From Phycomyces nitens (Eukaryota > Mucoromycota > Mucoromycetes > Mucorales > Phycomycetaceae), in NCBI GenBank assembly GCA_022702545.1, contig JAHRBC010000004.1, positions 6,168,001 through 6,232,000 of the forward strand: a stretch of DNA of 64,000 nt, in the 5' to 3' direction. Below, in pieces: positions 1 to 11,186 of the stretch (the first letter of the stretch is position 1; the number at the start of each line of letters is the position of its first letter). The notes below the pieces were generated by a model that was not told the DNA's origin, searched no databases, and saw nothing but the letters and a program-made list of their open reading frames with translations. A program made the position numbers and the translations under genes.

Positions 1-1451
1 ACCAGAACAAGATGAACTTTAGTCAGCGTCAAGGCTTTAGATATGAAAAGATCGTTGCCAAAGAGAATCGAATGATGATCGAAAGCATCTGGTTCTTTTT
101 ATACGAAATTTGGCGGTTCTGGCTAGCATTTGATGGCGTAAATATTGTGTCTGTCAATAGTTTGACCTTGTTCAGCTATAGTAATTAACATTCTCACTCT
201 ATAAACATTTGCAGGTTCTTCACAGTAACTCACTGACAGTTCTGGCCTTTTTTGCTTCTACAGTACTTTCGGTCGCCTTGGGAAGCATGGTAATATAAGA
301 AGTCCTTTGATGTATCTTTTAATAAAGCCATCCTTTTTTTTTACTTGTAGCAAATTGCAGAGTTTATAAAATTGAAAGTTATCGGTCTAGAGGTCATTCC
401 TCAGAGTTTCATGGTTTCATGCTTGACAATTATCAGCGTGCCTACTTTGTATGTCTCGGCAAAGTTGTATAAAGACTGCGATTGGATCAAATATAGAAAA
501 CTAGGTCCAGACGTCAAACTACATCGTATGTTTATTGATCTATAATTTGATTTATTACTGACTGTTTAATAGGCATGTATCATTGGGTTCAGTGTTTTAT
601 TCTTGCTCTCAAAGTAGATATATTTTTTCAGATCTTTCTGACAATCTATTATGCCGTATTTTCGAGTATCGTAACCCGCAGACCATCAATTGTGGCATTT
701 CTCTCTACTTTACCTGTACTGTCACTCGTATTTGTTGTGGTGGGAAGAAAGTCAGTAAGTCATCATAAAAAGGACATTTTCCAATTATAAGACCATGTCT
801 TTTATAAAATGTCTTAGATCGCAGACGAAAGTATATGGCTCATGTTGCTGTTCATACTTTATCAAATTGGTCTGATTCTCTTGAGTATTACGGTTTTGGT
901 TCTTGCCTCAGTCTCGATGAAAAATGAAGCGTGGTATTTTCTTTATGCCTATGGTGAGATCCTTCATTGGTCTTAATAGACAAAAAAAACTAACTTTTTA
1001 TATATATATCTGTGCTTCTTAAGCTTCCACGGCTATCATTATATGTCTGGTAAACTTTGAGTTTGTGATTATTCATGCATATATATATATATATATTCTT
1101 GAGGGAGAACAAATTCTAATCTTGTTAGCTGTAGACTACTGCATATTTGGCTATTAGATGCCTGATAAATTTTAAAAAGGGTTTGCATGAGCATGGTATT
1201 GTTTTGTCTCTGACACAAGACCGAAAAAAAAGAAAAAGAAAACTCATTTTGATTCTATAGTACAGATCGGTATATTGGGCCGTAAGAAAGGATCAAGTCC
1301 TAGTGAGGAAAGCCAAGGTAGCTTTGTAGACCCACCTTTTATAGATGTCTGTGATGGAGACGATAATACATTGAGAGAGTTGGAGGAAAAATCGCAGTAT
1401 AGTCATCAGCAAGAAAGAATCTCTTTGGAGTGTCAAAGACTTTCTCCGTGA
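1..1451 (+). CDS. multi-pass membrane protein, partial (5' end outside window)
   Basis: Seven exons join in frame: <1-137, 215-289, 351-525, 573-754, 818-953, 1024-1049, 1266-1451, all with GT-AG introns; stop TGA at 1449-1451. The spliced product has several hydrophobic segments (for example around FLYEIWRFWLAF, LAFFASTVLSVALGS, IFLTIYYAVFSSI, FLSTLPVLSLVFVVVG and LMLLFILYQIGLILLSITVL), followed by a hydrophilic acidic tail ending in QRLSP. This looks like a fungal polytopic membrane protein with about seven transmembrane helices. The pattern resembles the UPF0658 Golgi membrane protein family of fungi, but that is recall, not a search result. The reading frame is open to base 1, so the first transmembrane segment probably lies outside the window. 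The 216-nt last intron contains an (AT)n run and is the least certain junction. Confidence 0.6.
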
Positions 1452-2866
1452 TACTTTATAAAACGTATGGATATACGCAAACTACAGCTATATTATGCAT
1501 ATATCATAAATGCTTATTTGTATAAATTTGGTGCTCTCTGAAATTATTTATACGGTTTTTAATAAAAAAAATCCTACTCTATACAATTTACTTTAACAAT
1601 CAAATCCTGGTATTGTGGTTATAAGAATACTGTGTTGAGATCAAACCAGATTTGTGTCAATGTATCTATAGTTTTTGACTAGAAATTTTGAGTTTCTTTT
1701 GCATTTCATAAATAAGCATAGTCTTGTGCTTTTAACTTTGAATGACCTCTGGTGTGGATGCTTGTTCTAAGTTTATACAGGTATATATTGCTTCCAGGAC
1801 CATAACCACAAATAAAACAATCGGAATTTCTCATAAAGATTACAGTTGGATCCCAGAACCGTATTTCTTCTGAGGTCCACACAGATTGTCCGAGCAAAAG
1901 TAACTGTGTCAACTACATAACATATTAGATATCTGTTGTAGCAGCTACATTTCCGACTCCCGTTCAGTGCATCCCCTGCCGTCTAAGTAGTGTGTTTTCC
2001 TACCCTCAATAACACACTGTTACGACATTGACAAAGTCAGATATTCCCAAAATCACAACTATTACATGCCTAATAAATCATGCGTAAAAGCATTTTCCTT
2101 GAGAGTAGTCAATCGGTCACTGAAAGAAAGTGTCTTTTACAAGCATCTATTGGTACCATCTTGTCTAATGTTTCTGTCTTATTAGAGGCAGTGTCATATT
2201 TCTGATACATACGGCTATTATTCTGAGCATGAGAAAGGCTGCTGTACAATGGCAAAAACTAGTTTTTTTCTTCTTCAAAACTTACACATAATTTTTGGCA
2301 TTCATGTTTCCATTCAACAAGAAAAGTGTCCCAGCCCATAATAGATGCTCTATTTCGTTGCACTTTTAAAGCAAGGCAATCTGAGTGGTACTTTTTATTA
2401 GGATCACGTCAAATATAGCCACACCCCAATATTTACTTTTAACATTTATTTCCTACTAATCCTTGTACAAATATACTTTTTTTCTTATTCTCTAGGTTTG
2501 TTGAACATGACATTTTGGTCAAAGTTGAATAACAATTTCTCAACATTCAAAATTTGTTGCTTTTTCTTTTACGAGTAAAAAAAGAGTACTTGTATTTTGT
2601 GGATCTTCTTATCAGTGACAGAGTCGGTTTACTTGTATTGTCAAAAGTGTGCCAATTGCAGTAAAAGGTGATAATATATCTTTGTGACTATATGGGTTAG
2701 ATAAAGTAATAGTATTTTATCGACTATACTATGCTTCAATGTAATTATTATTCTTATTATTACAAGCTCGACAGGCCACAGTTGCTTAATATGAAATTTA
2801 TTGAAACAGAGTAAATTCTTCTATGTGCATAGAAATGAGGTATACAAAATAAGGTCTCTTTTTCCT
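1452..2866. other. intergenic, no gene seen
   Basis: About 1.4 kb of AT-rich sequence between two genes that point toward each other. Short open stretches on both strands show no start context, splice logic or domain. It probably holds the 3' UTRs of both neighbours. Confidence 0.6.
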
Positions 2867-4130
2867 TTACTTGCAGTAAGATATGCCAGTTGAGCCATCA
2901 AGGTTGGTGCACACGTTTTTGGGGGTGTTGGAAGCAGGGGTAATGTTGATAGCAGTAAGTGTTACATCTTTGCAATGACTGCCTGTAGAGCAGTTGATGT
3001 TGACAATGGGCTCCTTTGCAGTAGACGAAACAGATCTACAGAATTAAGATTGATAAATTGTACAAAACTAAAAAAATATATATCTTTATCTACTAACCCA
3101 TATATATTGTTGAGAGTAACGCCGCTGATGCTTAAAGAGGTACTAGCAGAGTTGCAGCTAGATGATTTTTCATTGTCGCAGTAGTGGGTAGTGATGATGA
3201 TGGGATTGTCAACTTTTTGGAGATTAATATTGTCAAACTTGACATTGGAGACACTGCCCTTTCCTCCGGGCCAGGTCTTGATTCTACATTTTACACTAAA
3301 TGTTAGTAAAGTTTAGGGCAAATATCATTTGACTCTGGTTACCTGACACCATTTTGGCAGTTGATGCACTTGTTGTTCAAAAAGTTAAGATTGGATACTA
3401 CATCAGTTTTTCCATCCTTGCCAAGGGAGCCGACACTGAAACCATGGCTACCGGTGCAAGTAAGACCAGAGACAGTTAGGCCGCTAACACCACCGTTGAC
3501 AGCAATACAATCATCGCCATTAACAATGTTGGAGTTACGGATAGTGATACCAGTGGATCCAGAGACATCAAATGCATCAGTATTCTTGGCAGGATAGTTG
3601 GAGTTGGATGATACGGTGTTGATAGTCAGGTTTTCAAAAATGGTGTTGGAGCAACCATTAATGCTAAAGTGTGCGCGAGGGGCTTGCTTGATAGTAAAGC
3701 CTCCAAAGTAAGAATTGGTGGCCTTTGGCTTAAATACAACAGGGGCATTTCTATTGACTGCATTGTACCATGCTTGGCCATTTCCGTAAAATACACCATT
3801 TCCAGAAAAGTGGATCTTGTCACCAGCAAGGTAAAAGTAGGCGATTGCAGATTGGAAAGCAGTGTTGTAAGCAGGCAGGTTTACAGTGGATCCAAATTCG
3901 ACATTAACATTGCTGAGACCAGTGGCAGATACAACAGACTTCATATTGAAAGTAGCTCCAGCAGGGAATACGACGGTACCGCCATTCTTACAGGCAGCAA
4001 AAGCGGCATTGATTGATACAGAGTCGTCTCCAGTGCTTGAGGTCTTGACAGTGCAAACAGTGGCTGCCTGAGTAGCAGAGATTCCCAATAAAAGGATCGA
4101 TGCAATTGAACTAATACCAAAGAAATGCAT
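2867..4130 (-). CDS. secreted exopolygalacturonase (GH28)
   Basis: Three exons (4130-3343, 3283-3098, 3035-2867) give 380 residues. The start chosen is MHFFGISS, because it opens a classic signal peptide (hydrophobic core [14 protein letters not shown]); an in-frame ATG further upstream would bury it. Glycoside hydrolase family 28 parallel beta-helix motifs appear in order: [17 protein letters not shown] and RIKTWPGG. The RIK codons are split by intron 1. These carry the catalytic aspartates, histidine and substrate-binding Arg-Lys of polygalacturonases. The NTDAFD variant and overall length resemble the exo-acting enzymes expanded in Rhizopus and Mucor, so removal of galacturonate from pectin chain ends is the inferred reaction. 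Paired cysteines lie near the C-terminus ([23 protein letters not shown]). A TATA-like run lies about 80 nt upstream. Endo versus exo activity cannot be settled by eye. Confidence 0.9.
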
Positions 4131-4205
4131 TGTAGACCGGGCGAATCGAAAGAATAAGGAAAGGTGAGGGTGAGGATAAAGATAATCAAGTGCTGACCAT
4201 AGCAG

Positions 4206-4215
4206 TATATATATA
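4206..4215 (-). promoter_or_regulatory. TATA-like element of the polygalacturonase gene
   Basis: A TATATATATA run lies about 76-85 nt upstream of the chosen ATG at 4130, a usual core-promoter distance for a fungal gene. The call rests on position and sequence only. Confidence 0.45.
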
Positions 4216-5490
4216 CATACGTAAAAATCCATCTAGTTTCTCTGTTTTTTCGATATAAATAAACTCATTGGTATAATCTGTTTTTGGGAGTTTGACGTGA
4301 AAGGACATTAATAATCCACTCGGAGAGAAGCACAATCAACGACAGGAAAATAAACTCTGCGAAAGACTTGTCCAAGGACCAAAAGAAGGGTCTAAAATAA
4401 AGTCTTTAATTTCCGGGCATATTACATTATGTATTGATGCTTTATTTGTATTTTGCTTCCTAATCACATAAGCTACACGTTCCTGGATTAAATAAATCCT
4501 GTACCGATCGGCATATTCCTTAGAAGGTATATGTGTGTATCCAATACACAGCTCATGTTAAAATATAATTAGGACTTGATGGCATTAAATTATTGCACTC
4601 CAAATCCAAACCAGGCCTTGTGAGTCAGATATAGCTTATTATCATTATTATCTACTCAAAATTCTATTATTGCTCTGGACCCTTTACCGGTTTCTTCAAA
4701 GTATATATTGATGACCTGATGGTTCCATCTGTATGCTTTTGTTTTTATTCCTAATTGAGATTGATTTTTGGGAAAATAAATTGCCTAAAATTAGATAATT
4801 AATACAAAATTAGGTAATGCATTTAATAAAAGGTAGAGATACCTGCGTGCCATAAATGTCAAATAAATCAAAGAAGTATTAATAATACACAAGTACTCTA
4901 CTAGGATATATAGTATGTATAGTGGAAAACAAGTGATATATTTTAATGTATAAACAGTAAGTTGGGTATTAAGATGATGATGATTTATATATCGTTACAA
5001 ACAAATAGGCACTTGAGAGAACTCGAGAGGTAGTACAATATTAAAAAGAAAATATACGACGGCTTCAAAAATTGGTATCTAGGCAACAGCCTTTAAAATG
5101 ACCTTGTCATTATGCAGAGTGACTCAAGGATGTGGACCCCATTAAGCAAGTAGTGAACACAAGCAAATATATGAAATATGTATATTCAGATCTTGGCATG
5201 CAGTGCTTTGTGACATTGTCCACGAGATTAATGTGTCGTTCATTCCAAATAAGTGGTTATTTGAAATATCAAGGCAGGAGAATCGCTCCGATACTCTGGG
5301 GGTCCAAGTATGAGTATATTCCCAAGTCTTTTAACAAAAGTATATCTAAATAACCTATCAATTTTTAGCTATGTAAAGGTTGAAAATAATAAAAGCATAT
5401 TTTGCAATGAATTTTTACAAGCTATATATCTATACTCTGGCAGAGCAACCTTTTTATACTGTATCAAGGTAGGTTCTCCAAAAAAGATGA
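4216..5490. other. intergenic, no gene seen
   Basis: Promoter side of the polygalacturonase gene followed by AT-rich sequence up to the target-site duplication of the MULE element. No coding feature could be supported. Confidence 0.55.
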
Positions 5491-5499
5491 TTATAGTAT
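5491..5499 (+). repeat. left target-site duplication
   Basis: TTATAGTAT, identical to 10680-10688 at the other end of the MULE element. A competing reading is a degenerate ATCGCT-starting duplication placed slightly further in (5498-5506 versus 10673-10681, 6 of 9 matching). Confidence 0.7.
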
Positions 5500-5608
5500 C
5501 GCTAAACTTAGGGGCACGACGTTTTCAGATGGGGCACGACGTTTTTGAGCGGGCACGACGTTTTGATTTTACCGGACATTTTAATTGTGACTTGCTGTCC
5601 GGTGTCTA
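5500..5608 (+). repeat. left terminal inverted repeat of the MULE element
   Basis: Contains three direct copies of a GGGCACGACGTTTT unit (near 5512, 5532 and 5551), then ACCGGAC and a CTTGCTGTCCGG segment that are mirrored in the right end. Similarity to the right end covers roughly 100 bp and weakens inward. Confidence 0.8.
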
Positions 5609-5813
5609 ACAAATATATCTGGTCCCTAACACTGCAATATTTCTTCTATAAATGACATGCGTTAAAAAGGATTCTAATTCATAATGGAGGTGAAATATTA
5701 ACTTTAGTTTGTATTCTCAATGTATATTTGTGCCATTGAGTGTATATTGTGGTAACAAACTTTATAAAAACATCCAAACACCATGATATCTAAAGATTGT
5801 ATATCCTTTCAAG

Positions 5814-5956
5814 AAACGTCGTGTCCTAAGAAACGTCGTGCCCGCTTAGAACGTCGTGTCCCGAGAAACGTCGTGCCCGCTTAAAATGTCGTGTCCCGAG
5901 AAACGTCTGCTCCCATTCAGAGTTATCTGAGTTAAAAAATTCAAAATGTCGTGCCC
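5814..5956 (-). repeat. block of about seven inverted copies of the MULE end repeat
   Basis: Units resembling AAACGTCGTGCCCG start near 5814, 5831, 5849, 5866, 5884, 5901 and 5944, in the orientation of the right end of the element. Spacing is roughly 17-18 bp for the first six. Small substitutions separate the copies (CGTGTCC versus CGTGCCC). They may be sub-terminal transposase-binding sites or the remains of a nested non-autonomous copy. Confidence 0.75.
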
Positions 5957-7345
5957 AATAACAAAATGATCTTACTCGTTATTTTTATTAAAAATAAATT
6001 TTAAGATAGTGTATATCTTTTTAAAACCTATTCAAATATTATAATAGCTGCTTTATTCTTAAATATGAATCTTTTTCATAGTATTTATGAAAGGCAAAGT
6101 CTAATGAGATATGTTGTGTAGCATCAAAAAATATGTGGTGTCACAGTAAACCATGAAAAACAACAAAAAAGTATCAATTAGTTTCGCAAATATTTTCAAT
6201 GAATTTGATAATCAAAAATAAATATGTATTGCGCTTCACATTTACATTTAGAGTATTTAAAAGAATTATTATATTATATTATAATAATTTGGTACATTAT
6301 ACTTTTTTATACTATATATTCTCACTGTAACTATCAAGTGAAAGAATCAAATACTTTGTCTGAAGAAAATCTAATATTTGCGAATATTGTGATGTGTTCA
6401 AATTCCGTAGACAAATGAAATACATTTATGGGTTGATGAGTAAGCATTTTGTGGCTTAACCTGAACTTGGAATCATATATTTATCATTTTCTGCGATTTA
6501 TGTATAAAATAAAATAATCCATGCAAACTAGACATTTTCTGAAAACTTTGATGATGAACAGGATGCCATTGATGGCTTGCAGGTCTATAAAAGTTTACAC
6601 GGTTATAGATATATTTTTTTTATATAACATACCTGTTTTTATTTTTTATTTTTTATTTTGATTCTTGTTTTAAAATGTCTTTCTTGTATTTCATTGCAAT
6701 ATGTTCAAGAGATATTTCATCAAAAATATCAAAAATAAAAAAATATCTAAAAATTGTCAAACAAATTAGAAATTCAAAAATATATAAGTAATATATAGAT
6801 ACTGCAAAAGTTTGATAAAAAATGAATGAGAAAAAAGTGATTCTACAACCAAATACATATTATTTTTTCATTGAAAAAATCCAAAATTTTCACATATTAA
6901 AATCATTTTCTCATAATTGAGTGATTAGAATCAAATGAAAATTACTTTGTACATTTTACTATCTTATCGCTACCTTTACTTAAAATTACATTGCTATATC
7001 TGTTGAAATGATTGATTAATCACTTGAATACTCAAGGTATCGCATATCTCAAAGAGATTTTGATCGATCAGTGTAACATAAATCTTAATTTATGAGCTGT
7101 GATTTGTTGATTGTGTTTGTAATTATCAGGGTAAACAAATTCCCACGAATAGTATTCATGAAAAAGCAGTACAGAGAATCACTTAACTTGGAGTGGTAGA
7201 CTTGGATTAATACAAAGAAACAAATTGATATAATGGATATATTTAAGAGAAGTCTAGCTAATAAAGTGAATGATAAGTATGATAATAATAATAGAAGTGA
7301 AGAGTAAAAGAAATACAAAAAATAAAAGAGATAAATATAGAAAAG
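5957..7345. other. non-coding interior of the MULE element
   Basis: Extremely AT-rich. Two short open stretches (near 6224-6418 and 7085-7318) are low complexity, dominated by Ile/Leu/Tyr/Ser, and have no supporting context. Confidence 0.55.
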
Positions 7346-10300
7346 TTAATTAATGTTGGTGAGATCGACAATTTCATCTGGATGCGAGGAAAGAGAAAGC
7401 ATGGCATTTCTGCGATCATGCTTGTTGAACTCTTTTAGTTTGTTCCAATGACTATCAAAGTTATCCGGAATGTTATTCCGTTGGCATCCAAGAAAGAACA
7501 GTGATGATATGGTCGGCCATTTTCTAGAGGTGTTTCTAGATAGGCTGACAGTTGTCCAGTGATTATTGTTAACATGATTCAAGATCAGAGGTTGGATGCT
7601 TTGTTTGTTGTTTTTTGGAATGCCAAAAGGCAGGAAAGAGGCGGAAGGAATTGATTGGTTGTCTGAATAGACGCAGACTGGTCTTTGGTATGTGTCGGCA
7701 GCTAACTGAGCACAGTCGGGTGTGCTAAACCACATACTGGCATTTGTGCATCCTGGGATTGTTGTATCGTTGTTGTTGTTGCTGTCAAGATTGGAGCCGT
7801 GTTTCACGATTTCCTCCAATTGTTTGACATCCGTGCCAAAGGTACTGGCATAAAGCACGCTGTGCTGAGGAAGTGCAGCAAGCATGTCCCTTTTTACAAG
7901 TGGGAACTTGTTTTGATCCTTGTAGATCAAGTGTGCCAGCACACGAAATCCACACCATCCGTCAGGAATTGGGTTGAACCCACCCTTGACATCATTTGAT
8001 ATCTCTTTCGAGACAGGAAAGGTTGGTTCATACTTGGCCCTTTTGCCAACAGATGTACGACAGTCGTACTCATACTCATCTTGGGCCGTGGCAGGTCTCT
8101 TGAACCCTTTTTTGAATGGAGCATCGACTAAATATATGGCTATTAATCAGTATTGTTTTTGGCAGTAAATTATCCTTGAAAAACAATTCTTACCTGGGTC
8201 GAGAGGCTCTTGTTTAATTTTTTTAATATTTTTTTGTGTTTTCTTCACATTTGCAACTTCTGCGTTCTTATGAGCCCTCTTCCTTGCCTCCAGCTTAATC
8301 ATGGCCTTAAGGCCAGCCTATAATTTTAGAAAACTGTTAGTATAATCTCTTATTTCGATATATATATATGCGTGTGTATCTATCTTACCCGTCCTGACAA
8401 AATGCTGGTCTTTCTCCAAATTGCGCGACCAAAGTCCTTTGGCAAGTACTTTGGGCGACTGCTACCCTTGCGCCTTCCGGGGAACTTGACGTCTTCTGGG
8501 GCCTGGAGCTCGATAGGAGGGTGGCTTTGTTTATTGTGGTAGCCAGCCACAACAGACCTGATCTTCTCCAAAAGCTCATGGACTTGTTGGCCACCTTCGC
8601 ACGAACGAAAAAGGTTCTCCAGTTGAATTACTTCTTTCATCCATGGCTCTGCCTCTTCAAAAGCCGGAGTAGTCGCCTTGATTCCATTGGAAGAGGTATA
8701 TAGCATACCTGGATTTATAATCCATCTCTCTGGAATATCAGAGATTTGCAGATCTCTTCCAACAGGCAATGTATGTCGACAGGGTAGACCATACTGGATC
8801 TTTGCCTTGCATTGGCAATCTCCATCATTATTCTCCTGCAAGCGAACTTCTTGATCGATCACAAGTAAGGCTCGCTTGTTCACTTTCATGAATAGTTGGG
8901 TCAGCAATCGGTTTCTTCCAACAAGAGCATCAATCCTGTTGGTTTCTCTTATTTTGGTGGCCCGGAAATCCATTTCCAACCGCTCAACATATTTGGCTAT
9001 GTTCTCAAAAGCCAACTCAAGAGAAGAGATTGAGGATATGCCTTTCTTTAAAGCCTGATGGCCACTTTCCACTCGTTGGGTAGTGGTACATCCAAAGTGC
9101 ATATACTGAGATGTCAGATAGCCCGCCCACTTCTCACGGCATTTGATCCACCTGTTGGTAAAGTATACCGACACTGGAACACTGTCTTTCCCATCTTCAA
9201 TATCCACGCCAGCAGAAATGTTGTCAAACTTTTTATGCGCCAGGTCAAAATCCTCTTTTGTTGTACTATGGATCATGCTGCTGACATGCTCCATTAGCAT
9301 TTCCTTGGTCTTTACAGACCCGAACCTCCCAGAGACTGCCTTCTCAACACTGTTCAGCATGTGCCAGTAGCATAACAGCTTGATGTTCTCCGGAAACACG
9401 ATGTCAAGAGAGTTCATCAATGCAGCACATTTATCTGTTACAAACAGAGTGGCTGACTTGTTGCCTTCAAAAACAAGCGATTTGACCTGTTCGAGGAACC
9501 AGAGATATGAAGCCTGTTGTTCATTCGAAACCCAGGCAAAAGCAATAGGAAAAGATTTAAGGGTCTCCTCCAAGACTATGGATTCCTTCCACACAAATGA
9601 GCGGCATCCCGAGATTGTTGGTGGAGTAAGTTGCGTCTACAACCATTACCTCAGAGAAACGACGGGCTCTCTCCAGCATCTTTGGATGGGCAAACATAAT
9701 CCTCTCGAGGGACCCGTTCTTGCTCACATCGTAGCGAACTTGATATCCCTTTGCTTCCATGGCATTCACAAGTTTTGTTCCAGCATTCTCAACAACGGGA
9801 GCAGAAACCCGAGCAAATGCAGCCTTCATGTTGTCAATGTCACTTATGTACAACTTATGGCCAGGGGTGGTGTCATCGTTAATTGCTTTTTGGATCTCAC
9901 GAGAAGTTGTTTTTGCTCCAATAAGCTTCAGAATATCTCTGGCATCGTCCACAGTCACCTTCGACAATCTGCCTTTCAGTGTCGATTCCAGACACTCATC
10001 ATCAAGAGGATGATTGTGATATGCCTCAATATCATGAGTGGCTTTCAAAGGAAGATATCCTTTGATGCCCTTCTTGTAGGAAACCTTCAAGAGATAAGGG
10101 CAGCCAGTCATTCCACTCGATGGAATTCTTACTCTGTCTTCGTCTTTGATTTTGCGGGTGTTCTTATACTGTCCACCCTTGGAACATTTCAAGTAAACTC
10201 GAGTTGGTTTACGGTCTTTGATTGTCAGGCTAAAGTTATTAGCAAGGGCATACTCTTGCATCTTTCCACTGCCATGGTCATGTCATGGTAGCCATTAGCA

Positions 10301-10380
10301 GGTGGGGTTGGGAGGGCTTGCTGAACAGGATAGTATTCCTTTCCGTCAATAAAAATAGTTTCTTTATTGGTAGGGTTCAT
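7346..10380 (-). pseudogene. MULE transposase fused to an OTU-like cysteine protease domain, two apparent frameshifts
   Basis: Minus-strand gene of about 966 codons if read through. Domains in order: a FAR1/WRKY-GCM1-like DNA-binding region (about 10250-9850); a MULE DDE transposase core with candidate acidic residues in VVDATYSTNN, FVTDKCAAL and TTTQRVESGH; a SWIM zinc finger (CQCKAKIQYGLPCRH); a basic linker; and an OTU-like domain with PDGWCGFRVLAHLIY as the probable catalytic Asp-Cys motif and LNHVNNNHWTTVSL as the probable catalytic His. Two GT-AG introns (8388-8318 and 8193-8128) sit between transposase and OTU parts, so both belong to one transcript. Frame breaks: one extra base near 9570, between the first two catalytic acids, and another near 10262, unless translation really begins at the ATG at 10261. 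The conserved text continues across both breaks in the other frame. No introns fit at either break. Confidence 0.85.
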
Positions 10381-10573
10381 AATGAAGCGAGTTCTATAAA
10401 GTATTTGTAATTTCAAGTTGGTCATGAGAAAAGTGATCTTGTTGTAATCTCCGGTGAAATGACTAATGGAGACAATAGATGATTAGTTCTTACGAGATGA
10501 GTATACAAAAGAAGAGAAAGTTTTATTTAAAGTCTTTAAATATCTTTTTCAGGACACAACATTTTATTCCGTA

Positions 10574-10679
10574 AACTGGGAAAAGGCACTAGATGCCGGA
10601 CCACAAGTCACTTTCAGAAAGTCCGGTAAAACAGAAACGTCGTGCCCCATCTGAAAACGTCGTGCCCTTAAGATCGCTG
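10574..10679 (-). repeat. right terminal inverted repeat of the MULE element
   Basis: The reverse complement reproduces the left end, including GGGCACGACGTTTTCAGATG, a second GGGCACGACG copy, and TTTTACCGGAC followed by GTGACTTG. It has two copies of the repeat unit where the left end has three. Confidence 0.8.
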
Positions 10680-10688
10680 TTATAGTAT
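10680..10688 (+). repeat. right target-site duplication
   Basis: TTATAGTAT, an exact copy of 5491-5499, directly adjoining the right terminal inverted repeat. Confidence 0.7.
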
Positions 10689-11186
10689 AGATGAACATTA
10701 CACTTTTTATTTATGATTCATTTTATCTGTTTCAATATTCTGGCCTTATCAAAAGCTCAGTTAGCTTTATTTAATACAATATTCAAAGGCCAAAGGACAT
10801 GTCATCTATAGACTCTATTTTCTATCATTACAGCAGCTCAATTCTAACCGAATAAAAGTATTACTCTACCTAATTTCAGTCAAAATAAATGACATTCTCT
10901 CCAGGCCAAGTTGATGTACATTTTTTTGTCTATGGATGCAGTAAAAAGAAAATTATTTAACGGATTGATCGTCTCCTTTATCATTATTGTTAAATGGATA
11001 TATAATATTTATACATATATATATTAGTGTTCATCAACCCATATAGTATAAATACCCAGACATTACCAGATATTCAATCTGTGACTGGCGTTTGGCTCGT
11101 ACCTGTATTTAACTTTCCAACCTCCAGATCCTTACTCTTGTCAAAAAAAACAATCGTGTTTTCAAAGATTAGATCTTTATATAATC
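10689..11186. other. intergenic, promoter side of the HP1-like gene
   Basis: About 500 bp between the right TSD of the MULE element and the HP1-like start codon. TA-rich runs occur near 11000-11050. No gene seen. Confidence 0.5.

Larger units (their letters stand above)
5491..10688. mobile_element. Mutator-like (MULE) DNA transposon with 9-bp TSD
   Basis: The element proper is 5500-10679. It is flanked by exact 9-bp direct repeats TTATAGTAT (5491-5499 and 10680-10688), the TSD length typical of Mutator-like elements. The ends are inverted repeats of roughly 100 bp. The outer 18 bp match at 12 positions, the next 27 bp are identical (through CAGATGGGGCACGACG), and imperfect similarity continues to about 5608 and 10574. 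The body carries one large minus-strand gene encoding a MULE transposase joined to an OTU-like domain. Two frameshifts in that gene suggest that this copy no longer makes full-length transposase. The left 1.7 kb is non-coding and holds a second block of repeats. Confidence 0.85.

Noticed and set aside
1706..1912. 68-codon minus-strand frame downstream of the membrane protein gene
   Set aside because: No domain, no conserved composition, and located in a probable 3' UTR region.
7085..7318. 77-codon hydrophobic minus-strand frame in the MULE
   Set aside because: Low-complexity Leu/Ile/Ser/Tyr translation of AT-rich DNA, not adjacent to a spliceable exon.
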